Positions 1 to 8,242 are shown, counted from the stretch's first letter. The stretch is DNA of 64,000 nucleotides from Flavobacterium sp. LHD-80 (GCF_030929605.1 NZ_JAVFVS010000001.1:496001-560000); one strand, 5' to 3'. Program-made: numbers and translations. Notes: generated by a model from the sequence alone, not told the origin.

Positions 1-27
1 TTCAAAAAAGGTTGCGTAAAAAAAAAG

Positions 28-107
28 ATTCTAAGATTCTAAGGTACTGAGATGCTAAGAAAAAAAACTTAGAACCTTAGAATCTCAGAAGCTTAGTATC
101 TCAGAAA
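28..107. repeat. Intergenic repeat, AAGATTCTAAGG family, copy 1
   Basis: Degenerate short units of the type AAGATTCTAAGG and GATGCTAAG, followed by their inverse (CTTAGAACCTTAGAATCTCAG). The two halves can fold into a long imperfect hairpin that ends just before the aldo/keto reductase stop codon. The same units recur at 1103-1215 and 39243-39385. Confidence 0.75.
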
Positions 108-108
108 G

Positions 109-1095
109 CTACCATAAGTGATGAACAGATGGTTTTATGTATTTTTCATAAATCGCATTCATTGCAGCAATTTTTTCTGGACTTATTTTAGGAAGATCAT
201 AAACAGATAAATTAGATAAAACATGATCTGCTTTTGAAGCGCCTGGAATAATACAGCTAATTTCTTCAAAATTCAAAATCCACTGCAACGCAATAGGAGC
301 AAGATTTGGATTTTCTGGAAATAAAGCTTTTAGTTCTTCAACAGCTTTTAGACCTAATTCATAATCAATTCCTGAGAAGGTTTCGCCTTTGTCAAAAGCA
401 TCTCCGTTACGATTAAAATTACGATGATCTTGAGGTTCAAAAGTAGTTTTTGAATCAAATTTACCTGTTAAAAGTCCGCTTGCTAAAGGAACACGTGCAA
501 TGATTCCGATATCTTTTTTCTTTGCTTCAGAGAAAAACAATTGCGAAGGACGCTGACGAAACAAATTAAAAATAATCTGAACTGTAGTAACATTTGAATA
601 TTCGATGGCTTTTAAAGCTTCTTCTACTTTTTCAACGCTTACGCCAAGATTTAAGATTTTCCCTTGATCTTTTAGACGATCAAATAATTCAAAAATTTCT
701 GGACGATAATAAACTTCAGTAGGAGGGCAGTGCAACTGAATCAAATCAAGAGCTTCCAGTCCAGTTCTTTTTAAACTGTCTTCAACAAATTTCTGAAGCA
801 CTTTTGGCTGATAACCTTCATTCACATGCGGATTAATAAATCGCCCACATTTTGTAGCGACATAAATTCGTTCTGATCTTGAGCGTACTACACGTCCAAC
901 CGCAGTTTCGCTTAAACCGTTTTCATAGACATCGGCAGTATCAATAAAATTAACACCATTGTCGATTGCTGTGTTTATAAGAGCATCGGCTGTTTTGTCA
1001 TCAAATCCTGATCCCCATTTTCCTCCAACTTGCCAAGTTCCAAGTGAGATTTCTGAGATATTAAAGTTTGTTTTTCCTAGTTTTCTGTAGAGCAT
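109..1095 (-). CDS. Aldo/keto reductase
   Basis: A 328-residue NAD(P)H-dependent aldo/keto reductase, predicted to be cytosolic and to reduce aldehydes or ketones. The full catalytic tetrad of the family is visible: Asp52 and Tyr57 in FIDTADVY, Lys82 in VATKCG and His122 in IQLHCPP. The length fits a complete TIM-barrel, and the C-terminal part carries the usual cofactor-binding stretch (IIPGASKADHV). It stands alone, downstream of the cysE-cysM pair and between two blocks of the same intergenic repeat, so the context says nothing about the substrate. The family is certain; the substrate is unknown. Confidence 0.93.
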   Translation of the reverse strand: MLYRKLGKTNFNISEISLGTWQVGGKWGSGFDDKTADALINTAIDNGVNFIDTADVYENGLSETAVGRVVRSRSERIYVATKCGRFINPHVNEGYQPKVLQKFVEDSLKRTGLEALDLIQLHCPPTEVYYRPEIFELFDRLKDQGKILNLGVSVEKVEEALKAIEYSNVTTVQIIFNLFRQRPSQLFFSEAKKKDIGIIARVPLASGLLTGKFDSKTTFEPQDHRNFNRNGDAFDKGETFSGIDYELGLKAVEELKALFPENPNLAPIALQWILNFEEISCIIPGASKADHVLSNLSVYDLPKISPEKIAAMNAIYEKYIKPSVHHLW

Positions 1096-1102
1096 TTTTT
1101 TT

Positions 1103-1215
1103 GAGGTTCTAAGGTTCTGAAATGCTAAGATTCTAAGTTTTTTTTAAATTGCTAAGGTTCTAAGAAACTATTTTTTTGAAATCTTAGCATATTAGTGGCT
1201 TAGAACCTTAGCATC
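1103..1215. repeat. Intergenic repeat, AAGGTTCTAAG family, copy 2
   Basis: Lies between cysM and the aldo/keto reductase gene and is made of units such as GAGGTTCTAAGGTTCTGA and TGCTAAGATTCTAAG, then the inverse strand form CTTAGAACCTTAGCATC. The two arms can pair. It may act as a terminator or RNA hairpin between the two genes, but no function is shown. Confidence 0.75.
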
Positions 1216-1222
1216 TTTTTTA

Positions 1223-2110
1223 TCAATCAAATAAATCTGAAGACAAATAACGATCGCCACGATCACAAATCACTGCAACCACAACTCCCGATTCTAATTG
1301 TTCGGCGATTTTTAGGGCAACGGCAACAGAACCGCCACTACTCATTCCGGCAAAAACACCTTCTTCAAGCGCTAAACGTTTTGTCATTGCTCGAGCTTCT
1401 TCTTCACTAACATCGATAACGGTGTCAACTTTTGAAGCGTCAAATATTTTTGGCAAATATTCCTGTGGCCATTTGCGAATTCCCGGAATCTGAGATCCAT
1501 CACTTGGCTGTGCGCCGATGATTTGTATCGCTGGATTTTTTTCTTTTAAATAAGTCGAAGTTCCAATGATTGTTCCTGTAGTTCCCATTGCCGAAACAAA
1601 GTGCGTTACAGTTCCTTCGGTATCATTCCAGATTTCTGGGCCAGTTGTTTTATAATGTGCTTTCCAATTGTCATCATTGGCAAATTGATTTAGCATGATG
1701 TAACCACCTTCTGCTACTTTTTTATCGGCATAATCTCTAGAACCAATAATTCCCTCTTCGGCAGGCGTTAAAATCACTGTAGCGCCATATGCACGCATGG
1801 TTTGAGTTCGTTCTTTTGTTGAATCTTCAGGTAAAACCAATTCAATTTCAATTTGAAACAATTGCGCAATCATCGCCAGAGCAATTCCGGTATTGCCGCT
1901 GGTTGCTTCAATCAGTTTGTCACCTTTTTTAATTTCGCCTCTTTCTAAAGCGGATGCAATCATATTATATGCCGCTCTGTCTTTTACACTTCCGCCAGGA
2001 TTATTTCCTTCAAGTTTCAGTAAAAGTTTTACGTTTTTATTTTTAACCAAATTGACAGTTTCCATCAATGGAGTATTTCCAATTAGGTTAAGCAATTTCT
2101 GTGGACTCAT
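1223..2110 (-). CDS. cysM: Cysteine synthase B (O-acetylserine sulfhydrylase)
   Basis: PLP-dependent enzyme that makes L-cysteine from O-acetylserine and sulfide or thiosulfate. The cofactor lysine is Lys43 in GGSVKDR. The substrate loop TSGNTG and the phosphate-binding loop GTTGT are intact, and MSSGGS lies near the C terminus. At 295 residues it is closer to CysM than to longer CysK proteins, but this length-based assignment is soft. The start lies 1 nt after the stop of cysE, so the two are almost certainly co-transcribed and make the substrate and product steps of cysteine synthesis. A second, more divergent member of the same family is at 41977-43017. Confidence 0.93.
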   Translation of the reverse strand: MSPQKLLNLIGNTPLMETVNLVKNKNVKLLLKLEGNNPGGSVKDRAAYNMIASALERGEIKKGDKLIEATSGNTGIALAMIAQLFQIEIELVLPEDSTKERTQTMRAYGATVILTPAEEGIIGSRDYADKKVAEGGYIMLNQFANDDNWKAHYKTTGPEIWNDTEGTVTHFVSAMGTTGTIIGTSTYLKEKNPAIQIIGAQPSDGSQIPGIRKWPQEYLPKIFDASKVDTVIDVSEEEARAMTKRLALEEGVFAGMSSGGSVAVALKIAEQLESGVVVAVICDRGDRYLSSDLFD

Positions 2111-2111
2111 T

Positions 2112-2903
2112 TTATTTTTTTTCTTTTATTTTAACTTCTGTTGTAGTGGTATTCAGAACGATAGAATCTGCAGGAACCGATTTTGTAATCCAAGCATTTC
2201 CGCCCACAATACTATTTTTTCCAATAATAGTTTCTCCGCCCAAAATGGTTGCATTAGCATAAATACAGACATTTTTTTCTACAGTTGGATGACGTTTTGC
2301 GTTTTTCATTTCTTTGCTTACGCTCAAAGCGCCAAGTGTAACGCCCTGATATATTTTTACATGCTTTTCAATAACTGTAGTTTCGCCAATAACGATACCC
2401 GTTGCGTGATCAATAAAAAATGGCGATGCAATTTTAGCTCCAGCATGAATATCTGTTCCCGTAATTCGGTGCGCGTATTCACTCATCAATCTAGAAAACA
2501 GCAATAAATCAAGCAAATATAATTCGTGGCTTAATCGATAAATAGCAATAGCGTAAAAACCCGGATAAGCCAAATAAACTTCATCAATACTGTTTGATGC
2601 TGGGTCATTTTCTAAAATATAAGCGGCGTCTTCATTTAATTTTTCTAAAACGCCCGGAAGTTTTTCTAGAAATCTGTCCCAAATCGATTCGCATAAGTTT
2701 TCTGGTTTTTGACAAGCCAAAACTGCAATCTCTTTAAAACGAATTTCGAGATCGTCAATGCTTTTGTCTAAAGCGGCATTCGAATCAAAAAGAGTATAAA
2801 AAAGCTTCTCGGTAAAATCTTCTGTTTTAGTTTTGATTCCGTAATTTATGTTTGAATGGCTTTTTAAAGCTTTGATATTTTGTATGATAGTGTCTTTTGT
2901 CAC
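2112..2903 (-). CDS. cysE: Serine O-acetyltransferase
   Basis: Acetyl-CoA dependent serine acetyltransferase, the first step of cysteine synthesis. The N-terminal helical half (about 1-140) is followed by a left-handed beta-helix of hexapeptide repeats. It carries the catalytic pair Asp165-His166 in FFIDHATG and the acetyl-CoA motif GVTLGALS. The 263-residue length and long N-terminal part resemble the EpsC/SAT form of Bacteroidota. The start codon is GTG; no in-frame ATG lies close upstream. It is the first gene of a two-gene operon with cysM. Confidence 0.92.
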   Translation of the reverse strand: MTKDTIIQNIKALKSHSNINYGIKTKTEDFTEKLFYTLFDSNAALDKSIDDLEIRFKEIAVLACQKPENLCESIWDRFLEKLPGVLEKLNEDAAYILENDPASNSIDEVYLAYPGFYAIAIYRLSHELYLLDLLLFSRLMSEYAHRITGTDIHAGAKIASPFFIDHATGIVIGETTVIEKHVKIYQGVTLGALSVSKEMKNAKRHPTVEKNVCIYANATILGGETIIGKNSIVGGNAWITKSVPADSIVLNTTTTEVKIKEKK

Positions 2904-3291
2904 AATGGTAAAATTGATTGGATATTTTGAAACGTTAAAAGTAAGGCGTTTTTTGTAAATAAGGGCAGGAATTAACTAAAGAAATTTTGCATTGCTAATC
3001 CTATTTGTGATAATTAAATGATTGATAAATACAGCTCAATCCATTGGGGTATTTGGTTTTGTTAAACACATAGAAACATAGATTTTATTTGTAGAAAAGA
3101 GTGTAAAAAGAAACCAGTTTCTAACACATAGCCAAACTATGTTTATTAAAAACAAGTGAAACGCCTTTTTTGCGCCTCCTAAACCTATGTTTCTATGTGT
3201 TTGAATTAATTGGACTCAACGGTTAAATACAGTTATTTTGTATGTCTCTTAAAAACTTAAATGCGTAAATTAGCCTGTAAAATTTTTAAAA
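2904..3291. other. Gene-free interval between cysE and a DUF1003 gene
   Basis: This 388-base stretch separates two divergent genes and must hold both promoters. No protein-coding signal was seen. Its main structure is the inverted repeat at 3064-3202; the rest is AT-rich without a clear consensus promoter. Confidence 0.6.
3064..3202. repeat. Inverted repeat with 18-bp perfect arms
   Basis: The left arm AAACACATAGAAACATAG (3064-3081) is matched exactly by its reverse complement at 3185-3202. Between the arms is a smaller nested palindrome around ACACATAGCCAAACTATGT. The element fills the middle of the gap between two divergent genes, so it is not a simple terminator of a flanking gene. Confidence 0.8.
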
Positions 3292-3993
3292 ATGAAAAAT
3301 ATTTCAACTTTCAAAAGTGCTATTTCTGGTCTTGAATTGCCAGACAGTGAGAAAATCTGCGGAAAATCAATTCATGATCCTATTCTTGGCCTAATTATCA
3401 AAGATTATCCTTCGTTTTGTGACGATGATTGTATTTCGGTTCAGGAATTAAATGATTATCGTCAAAAATATATTTCGAATTATTTATCTAGTGAAATCGG
3501 AATGCTTTCAGATCTTGAAAAAAGTGTTATTTCATCTTTAAAAGAAGACAAATCTATAGTAAGTATTGTTGAAGATGAAGACGAAACAAGAAACTTTGGC
3601 CAAAAAATAGCTGACAAAGTAGCTGATTTTGGCGGAAGCTGGACTTTTATTATTTCGTTTGTACTTTTTATTGTCATCTGGATTAGTGCAAATGTTTTGG
3701 TTTTGGTGAATAAAGGCTTCGATCCGTATCCATTTATTTTGCTTAATTTGATTTTATCGTGCATCGCTGCATTGCAGGCGCCAGTAATTATGATGAGCCA
3801 AAATCGTCAGGAAGAAAAAGACAGAAACCGTGCTAAAAAAGATTTTATGATCAACCTAAAATCAGAATTAGAGATCAGAATGATTCATGATAAAATCGAT
3901 CATTTGATCATGCATCAGCAACAAGAATTGATCGAAATTCAAAAAGTTCAAATCGAAATGATGAACGATATTTTGAATCAGATCAAAAAATAA
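3292..3993 (+). CDS. DUF1003 family membrane protein
   Basis: A 233-residue protein with a soluble N-terminal half and two transmembrane helices at about 116-138 and 146-166. A charged helical C-terminal tail (about 170-233) is probably cytoplasmic and coiled. The second helix ends in LQAPVIMMSQNRQ, the signature of DUF1003. N-terminal cysteines (Cys23, Cys43, Cys47) are present, but the spacing does not by itself define a metal site. The molecular function of DUF1003 is not established. It is a single gene, convergent with the small DUF2752 gene. Confidence 0.88.
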   Translation: MKNISTFKSAISGLELPDSEKICGKSIHDPILGLIIKDYPSFCDDDCISVQELNDYRQKYISNYLSSEIGMLSDLEKSVISSLKEDKSIVSIVEDEDETRNFGQKIADKVADFGGSWTFIISFVLFIVIWISANVLVLVNKGFDPYPFILLNLILSCIAALQAPVIMMSQNRQEEKDRNRAKKDFMINLKSELEIRMIHDKIDHLIMHQQQELIEIQKVQIEMMNDILNQIKK

Positions 3994-4009
3994 TCCCGAG
4001 GCTTCGGGA
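3994..4009. terminator. Short GC-rich hairpin between convergent genes
   Basis: TCCCGAGGCTTCGGGA is a 6-bp stem with a 3-4 nt loop directly after the DUF1003 stop codon, followed by a short A-rich run. It could terminate both convergent transcripts, but the stem is short. Confidence 0.4.
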
Positions 4010-4015
4010 CAAAAA

Positions 4016-4300
4016 TTAAAAGTAAAAGTGTTTGAGGTAATAACCAAAAACAACAAAAAATAGATTCAAAAAAGCTAAATTCCAAATGAGCTTTTTGTAT
4101 TTTTTTGATTTGTCGAAAAAGTAAAAAACACAAAACCCGAAAAAAAATAGAGTAGAATAAAGCGCCGGATACATTTTAAAAGCGGCTAAAAATTCGCCTT
4201 GAAAAAGTAAGAATAAAGAGCGCTGAAAACCACAGCCAAGACAGTCAAATCCGAAGAGGTATTTGAACAGGCAAGGGATCATGTAATGGTCTAAATTCAA
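4016..4300 (-). CDS. DUF2752 family small membrane protein
   Basis: A 94-residue hydrophobic protein with the DUF2752 signature CLGCGFQRS near residue 20, followed by two or three predicted transmembrane helices. The family is common in Bacteroidota and has no established function; the paired cysteines suggest metal or redox chemistry, which is inference. It converges on the DUF1003 gene with only a short hairpin between them. Confidence 0.8.
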   Translation of the reverse strand: MNLDHYMIPCLFKYLFGFDCLGCGFQRSLFLLFQGEFLAAFKMYPALYSTLFFFGFCVFYFFDKSKKYKKLIWNLAFLNLFFVVFGYYLKHFYF

Positions 4301-4406
4301 GGAGATGGTTTTTGCAATTTTACGAAAAAATATTCGATCGCAATTTAAAAGAAACGAACTACTATTTTAAAGTTTTATACTTTTGAAATCTTATACCGAA
4401 ATAAAA

Positions 4407-4592
4407 ATGAAAGCTTTTAAAATTTTAATAATGATTCTTGCCATTGGAGTAGCGCTTTATGAGCAAGTTTCTGAAGATAAAAATATCTATATCATGATTG
4501 CTGCAATTGTAGTTTTCATGTACGGAATGATGCAGCTAAGTGCAAAAACGCCAAGTAAAAATCAAGATAAAGACGAAGACGATGTTGAGTAA
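4407..4592 (+). CDS. Small two-helix membrane protein
   Basis: A 61-residue protein with two hydrophobic segments (FKILIMILAIGVALY and IYIMIAAIVVFMYGMMQL) and a highly acidic tail ending DKDEDDVE. The ATG at 4407 is preferred over a TTG 24 bases upstream because the protein then starts with a clean helix. Its stop codon overlaps the start of the following Smr gene by 11 bases, which suggests translational coupling. The family is not recognised. Confidence 0.75.
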   Translation: MKAFKILIMILAIGVALYEQVSEDKNIYIMIAAIVVFMYGMMQLSAKTPSKNQDKDEDDVE

Positions 4593-5133
4593 AGGAGATA
4601 AGGTTTCGGTTTTAGACGAAGCTATAAACGGAACGGTAGTTCAAGTGAAAAACAACGAAGTTTTGATCGAAACTGAGGATGGTTTTACGATGACATTTTT
4701 TGTCAATGAATTAATTAAAATTCAGGAAACCAGTAATTTAATGAATTCTATTAAAAGAATTGATTTAGATAAAATTTCGAAAGAGAAAACAGAGCCAAAA
4801 CCGAGAAGTTTTGTAAAAGAAAAGAAAGATAAGCGCGAAATTTCGGCGCCTGAATTTGATTTGCATATCGAAAAATTAGTTCCAAATAAACGCGGAATGT
4901 CGAATTATGATATTTTGACTTTGCAAACTGAAACAGCAAAAAGACATATTGAATTTGCAATTAAAAACAGAATTCCAAAAATTGTTTTTATTCACGGTGT
5001 CGGCGAAGGAATTTTAAAAGCCGAACTTGATTTTCTTTTAGGCCGTTATGATGGATTAGATTTCCAAGATGCCAATTATCAAAAATATGGTCTTGGTGCA
5101 ACCGAAGTTTATTTTAGGCAAAACAATAAATAA
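4582..5133 (+). CDS. Smr domain protein (MutS2-like C-terminal domain)
   Basis: A 183-residue protein starting MLSKGDKVSVLDEA. An N-terminal SH3/KOW-like beta domain (about 1-50) is followed by a charged linker and a C-terminal Smr domain (about 90-183) with FDLHIEKL, the nuclease/binding motif IHGVGEG and the closing YGLGATEVYF. Smr domains bind or nick branched DNA or act on mRNA in stalled-ribosome rescue; which applies here cannot be told. The ATG at 4582 is chosen because it matches the SH3-like start; an earlier in-frame ATG-less extension would run through the preceding gene. It overlaps that gene by 11 bases. Confidence 0.88.
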   Translation: MLSKGDKVSVLDEAINGTVVQVKNNEVLIETEDGFTMTFFVNELIKIQETSNLMNSIKRIDLDKISKEKTEPKPRSFVKEKKDKREISAPEFDLHIEKLVPNKRGMSNYDILTLQTETAKRHIEFAIKNRIPKIVFIHGVGEGILKAELDFLLGRYDGLDFQDANYQKYGLGATEVYFRQNNK

Positions 5134-5172
5134 ATTATTTTTCAGGCTTTAAAATTGTCGTTTTTAAAGCAT

Positions 5173-5237
5173 AAAAAAACATCCGTTTTTCGCTCTGATT
5201 CTGTTAAGAATTCAGCTTGAAAAACGGATGTTTTTTT
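5173..5237. terminator. Strong bidirectional terminator
   Basis: AAAAAACATCCGTTTTTC pairs with GAAAAACGGATGTTTTTT, with A and T runs on both sides. The roughly 27-base loop contains a further pairing stretch (ATTCTGTTAAGAAT). It separates the convergent Smr and lipoprotein genes and can serve both strands. Confidence 0.9.
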
Positions 5238-5282
5238 GTAAGAATTTAAAAGTGCTTTTTTAAGCAAATTATTATGTTGTAT

Positions 5283-6293
5283 TTATGGAGCTATTGTTGT
5301 TACTTCTCCTAAATAAAAATCGGTAGCCAGTTTAAAAGTACTGTTTCCTTTTTTCATTGTTGCATTTTTGATATATACTTTATGTTTATAAACTTTAAGA
5401 GTATGGGTTGTAGTGATTTCTATAATTCCACTTACATTTGCAACACCTGCCACGCCTACCCAAGTATCTTTTACCGCTGGAGTGGTTGGAGTTGCATCTA
5501 CACAGAAATATTTTTCTTTAGGTAATTCAGGTAAATTACCAGAATATATTCTGTAATATAAATTATTTGATGTAACAGCCGGATCTTTTGTAGGTAAACT
5601 AATTAAGCTTTTTCTTGGTTGTCCTGTTGGAGTATCTTCATCTACAATTAATGATTTGTCTAAATTTTCTATAACAAGTGCGTTTGATAAATTATTGTTA
5701 TAAACTTTAAACTGAACGTTGCAGTATTTTGCAACTTCATCTGTAAAAGCTACAACAACAGGTTCAGCAGTTGTTTTGAAATCTCCAAAAACATATTCAT
5801 CATTAACTAGTACTGGGCCTGGTTTTGAAAAAGTCGCATTTACTAAAGTAATATTGTGATTATATCCAACAATTTCTGTATGTCCATCAGCTGGAGCTGG
5901 AGTTTTGTTTATTTGTTCAGTTACAATTTGTAACTTACCAGAAAGTGCACGCCATTCCTGATTAACGTTTGGTGTCGCTGGAGGAATTGCATCACAAACA
6001 TTTGATACTGAAACTGCGCCGTCATATGCTCTGTAAAAAAAGCGAAAGGTTTTGTCATCAATATCATAAACTAATGGTTTACCATCTACTGTAGCATCAT
6101 TTATAAGTTTGCCTTCAGGCATCTGCAATAGCAACGTTTCCTGAGGTTTAAGTTTGTAGATCAGGGTATTAGTTGTAGGGTCACAGGTTGTAGCAGCCAC
6201 ATCTTTAAAATCAAGGGTTTCTACAGTTAAATCACCATCATCGCAGCCGTTTAATAAAAGCGCAAATAACAGAAGGCTTGCATATTTTTTCAT
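5283..6293 (-). CDS. Predicted lipoprotein with two homologous repeats
   Basis: A 336-residue secreted lipoprotein. The signal peptide ends in the lipobox LLNGC with the acylated Cys16, followed by DDGD, consistent with a Bacteroidota envelope lipoprotein. The mature part seems to consist of two repeats of about 150 residues. Each has a YR-Y-G strand, a Cys followed by Pro-rich TP-V---W, then Y-H------NAT--K and a closing Tyr-Gly-Thr pattern (about 35-185 and 190-336). No enzyme motif is seen and the family is not recognised. It has its own promoter box (6311-6318), and its transcript probably ends at the hairpin shared with the Smr gene. Confidence 0.82.
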   Translation of the reverse strand: MKKYASLLLFALLLNGCDDGDLTVETLDFKDVAATTCDPTTNTLIYKLKPQETLLLQMPEGKLINDATVDGKPLVYDIDDKTFRFFYRAYDGAVSVSNVCDAIPPATPNVNQEWRALSGKLQIVTEQINKTPAPADGHTEIVGYNHNITLVNATFSKPGPVLVNDEYVFGDFKTTAEPVVVAFTDEVAKYCNVQFKVYNNNLSNALVIENLDKSLIVDEDTPTGQPRKSLISLPTKDPAVTSNNLYYRIYSGNLPELPKEKYFCVDATPTTPAVKDTWVGVAGVANVSGIIEITTTHTLKVYKHKVYIKNATMKKGNSTFKLATDFYLGEVTTIAP

Positions 6294-6310
6294 CGTAATT
6301 TTATTTGGGT

Positions 6311-6318
6311 CAAAAATA
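6311..6318 (-). promoter_or_regulatory. Promoter -7 box of the duplicated lipoprotein gene
   Basis: Read on the minus strand the sequence is TATTTTTG, a match to the Bacteroidota -7 consensus TAnnTTTG, 17 bases upstream of the start codon. Confidence 0.6.
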
Positions 6319-6366
6319 GTGAAAAATTTGGCAAATGATATTGAAGATTGGACAATTGATATTTTA

Positions 6367-6374
6367 TAACTTTG
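6367..6374 (+). promoter_or_regulatory. Promoter -7 box of the cysteine desulfurase gene
   Basis: TAACTTTG matches TAnnTTTG. A TTG at 6341-6343 lies 23 bases upstream, within the usual -33/-7 spacing. Only five bases separate the box from the ATG at 6380, so the transcript is predicted to be leaderless or nearly so. Confidence 0.7.
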
Positions 6375-6379
6375 CAGTA

Positions 6380-7504
6380 ATGAAAAAAGTATATCTCGAT
6401 AACGCCTCTACGAGCGCCATGCGTCCTGAAGTGATTCAGGAAATGACAAAAGTAATGACAGAAGATTTTGGTAATCCGTCTTCTACGCATAGTTTTGGAC
6501 GAAATGGCAAAACTATTTTAGAACTTTCCAGAAAAAGCATTGCCAAACATTTAAACTGTTCAGCACAGGAAATTATTTTTACTTCTGGCGGAACTGAAGC
6601 GGATAATTGGATTTTGCGCTCTGCGGTTGAAGATCTTGGCGTAAAACGAATTATTACTTCTAGAATTGAGCATCACGCTGTTTTATATACTGTTTTGGCT
6701 TTAGAATCTGATTATGCTATTCAAGTCGATTATGTCAATGTAAATTCAGATGGAAGTATCGATTTAACGCATTTGTCTAATTTATTATCAGAAGATAAAA
6801 AGACAATTGTAAGCTTAATGCATGTAAACAACGAAACAGGGACAATTTTAGATCTTGAGCGAGTTGGTGTGATTTGCAAACAATACAGTGCTTTATTTCA
6901 TTCTGATACTGTGCAGTCGGTTGGGAAAACAGAAATCGATCTACAAAAAATACCAGTTGATTTTATCGTGGCAAGCGCACATAAATTCCATGGTCCAAAG
7001 GGAGTCGGATTTGCGTTTGTTCGAAAAAATTCAGGATTGCAACCTTTGATTTTTGGCGGTGAACAGGAAAAAGGCCTTCGCGCTGGTACCGAAGCTGTTC
7101 ATCAAATTGCTGGAATGGCGAAAGCTTTGGCTGTTTCGTATGAAAATTTGAATGAAGAAAGAATTTATATTTCGGGCTTAAAAAACTATCTTATTGAACA
7201 GCTCGAAATTCATTTTCCAGGTTTTAGAATTAACGGAAAAAAAGACGATTTCTATAATATCATCAATATAATTTTGCCTTTTTCTTCAGATAAAACTTCA
7301 ATGTTGTTGTTTAGTCTGGATATGAAAGGAATTGCAGTTTCCCGCGGAAGCGCATGTCAATCAGGAAGCATAAAACCGTCACATGTTTTAAAAGAAATGC
7401 TTTCAGAAACCGATTTAAAATTACCAAATCTCCGAATTTCATTCAGCCATTACAATACTAAAGAAGATATCGATTGGCTTATTGAGAGTTTGAAAACGGT
7501 TTAA
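6380..7504 (+). CDS. Cysteine desulfurase (NifS/IscS-like)
   Basis: A 374-residue PLP enzyme that removes sulfur from cysteine for Fe-S cluster or tRNA thiolation. The motifs are IEHHAV (PLP stacking His), HVNNETG, the cofactor lysine in SAHKFHGPKG and the catalytic cysteine in SRGSACQSGS. The ATG at 6380 (MKKVYLDNAST) is chosen because the family starts there and because a promoter box sits directly upstream; a longer reading of 15 extra residues would run across that box. No iscU or sufE is adjacent, so the sulfur acceptor cannot be inferred. It ends at a palindromic repeat that probably terminates transcription. Confidence 0.93.
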   Translation: MKKVYLDNASTSAMRPEVIQEMTKVMTEDFGNPSSTHSFGRNGKTILELSRKSIAKHLNCSAQEIIFTSGGTEADNWILRSAVEDLGVKRIITSRIEHHAVLYTVLALESDYAIQVDYVNVNSDGSIDLTHLSNLLSEDKKTIVSLMHVNNETGTILDLERVGVICKQYSALFHSDTVQSVGKTEIDLQKIPVDFIVASAHKFHGPKGVGFAFVRKNSGLQPLIFGGEQEKGLRAGTEAVHQIAGMAKALAVSYENLNEERIYISGLKNYLIEQLEIHFPGFRINGKKDDFYNIINIILPFSSDKTSMLLFSLDMKGIAVSRGSACQSGSIKPSHVLKEMLSETDLKLPNLRISFSHYNTKEDIDWLIESLKTV

Positions 7505-7568
7505 AGTTTCAGGTTTCAAGTTTCAGGTTTCACGTTCTGCTTGTAACTTGAAACCTGAAACTTGAAAC
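7505..7568. repeat. Palindromic repeat, GTTTCAGGTTTCAAG family, copy 1
   Basis: Direct units AGTTTCAGGTTTCAAG are followed by the inverse CTTGAAACCTGAAACTTG, giving a hairpin of more than 20 bp between the convergent cysteine desulfurase and tsaC genes. It likely serves as a bidirectional terminator. Related units occur at 36673-36735 and in the block 46772-46957. Confidence 0.85.
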
Positions 7569-7576
7569 AAAAAAAA

Positions 7577-8137
7577 CTATTTACGTATCACTTTTACCTG
7601 TGAATCGTTTGTCAATTTTATAATTGTCGATGGTTTTCCGCCAACTTTATCGCGATATAAGTTTACAACATAATCAACTCCATTAATAATTTCAGGGCTA
7701 ATTTCTTTAAACGACATTGGCGTTGGCTGTCCTGAGATATTGGCAGAAGTCGAAACTAATGGTTTTTTCATTCTTTCCATCAACTTAAAGCAAAAAGGCT
7801 CTTTTACTAATCTAATTCCAAGTGATTTGTCAGCTGAAATAACATTGTGAGCCACATTTCTGGCATCGTCAAGAATTAAAGTAGTTGGTTTTTCAGATAA
7901 ATCTAAAATTTGCCAAGCTACTTCTGGAATATTTTTAAATACATTGTACATCATTTTTTCCCCGTTCATCAACACAATCATGCTTTGTGTTTCGGCGCGT
8001 TGTTTCAATTTGTAGATTTTGGCAACAGCTTCAGGATTAGTAGCGTCGCAACCAATTCCCCAAACAGTATCAGTTGGATAAAGAATAATTCCTCCTTCTT
8101 TAATGACTTCGTAAGCTTTAATTATTTCTTCGTTCAT
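7577..8137 (-). CDS. tsaC: L-threonylcarbamoyladenylate synthase
   Basis: A 186-residue Sua5/YciO/YrdC-family protein that makes threonylcarbamoyl-AMP from threonine, bicarbonate and ATP for the t6A37 modification of tRNAs reading ANN codons. Visible motifs are YPTDTVWGIGCDATN at the start, KLKQR and STSANISGQPTP near residue 135. Length matches the short TsaC form without the Sua5 C-terminal domain. A -7 box lies upstream at 8165-8172. It is a single gene, convergent with the cysteine desulfurase gene, whose sulfur products also reach tRNA; that link is only suggestive. Confidence 0.93.
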   Translation of the reverse strand: MNEEIIKAYEVIKEGGIILYPTDTVWGIGCDATNPEAVAKIYKLKQRAETQSMIVLMNGEKMMYNVFKNIPEVAWQILDLSEKPTTLILDDARNVAHNVISADKSLGIRLVKEPFCFKLMERMKKPLVSTSANISGQPTPMSFKEISPEIINGVDYVVNLYRDKVGGKPSTIIKLTNDSQVKVIRK

Positions 8138-8164
8138 TGTAAAATTTTAATGCTATTTGAAATG

Positions 8165-8172
8165 CAAAGATA
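8165..8172 (-). promoter_or_regulatory. Promoter -7 box of tsaC
   Basis: TATCTTTG on the minus strand, 27 bases before the tsaC start codon, an exact TAnnTTTG match. Confidence 0.65.
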
Positions 8173-8234
8173 ATGATTCCGATTTGCAGAGTTTCTTAAT
8201 TGATCTTTTATCTGTATTTTTATAATTACAACCT

Positions 8235-8242
8235 TATATTTG
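8235..8242 (+). promoter_or_regulatory. Promoter -7 box of the GT4 glycosyltransferase gene
   Basis: TATATTTG matches TAnnTTTG and lies 25 bases upstream of the ATG at 8268. Confidence 0.6.

Noticed and set aside
28..107. Short repeats at the window start as a CRISPR array
   Set aside because: Units are degenerate, differ in length, are inverted rather than direct, and have no regular spacers or cas genes nearby.
1893..2507. Long plus-strand reading frame (204 codons) across the cysM-cysE junction
   Set aside because: It lies antisense to two well-supported genes, is rich in Phe, Ser and Asn as expected for a shadow frame, and shows no motif.
4540..4581. Longer start for the Smr protein
   Set aside because: The extension is a Lys/Gln-rich translation of the preceding gene's tail in another frame; the ATG at 4582 begins directly with the domain.
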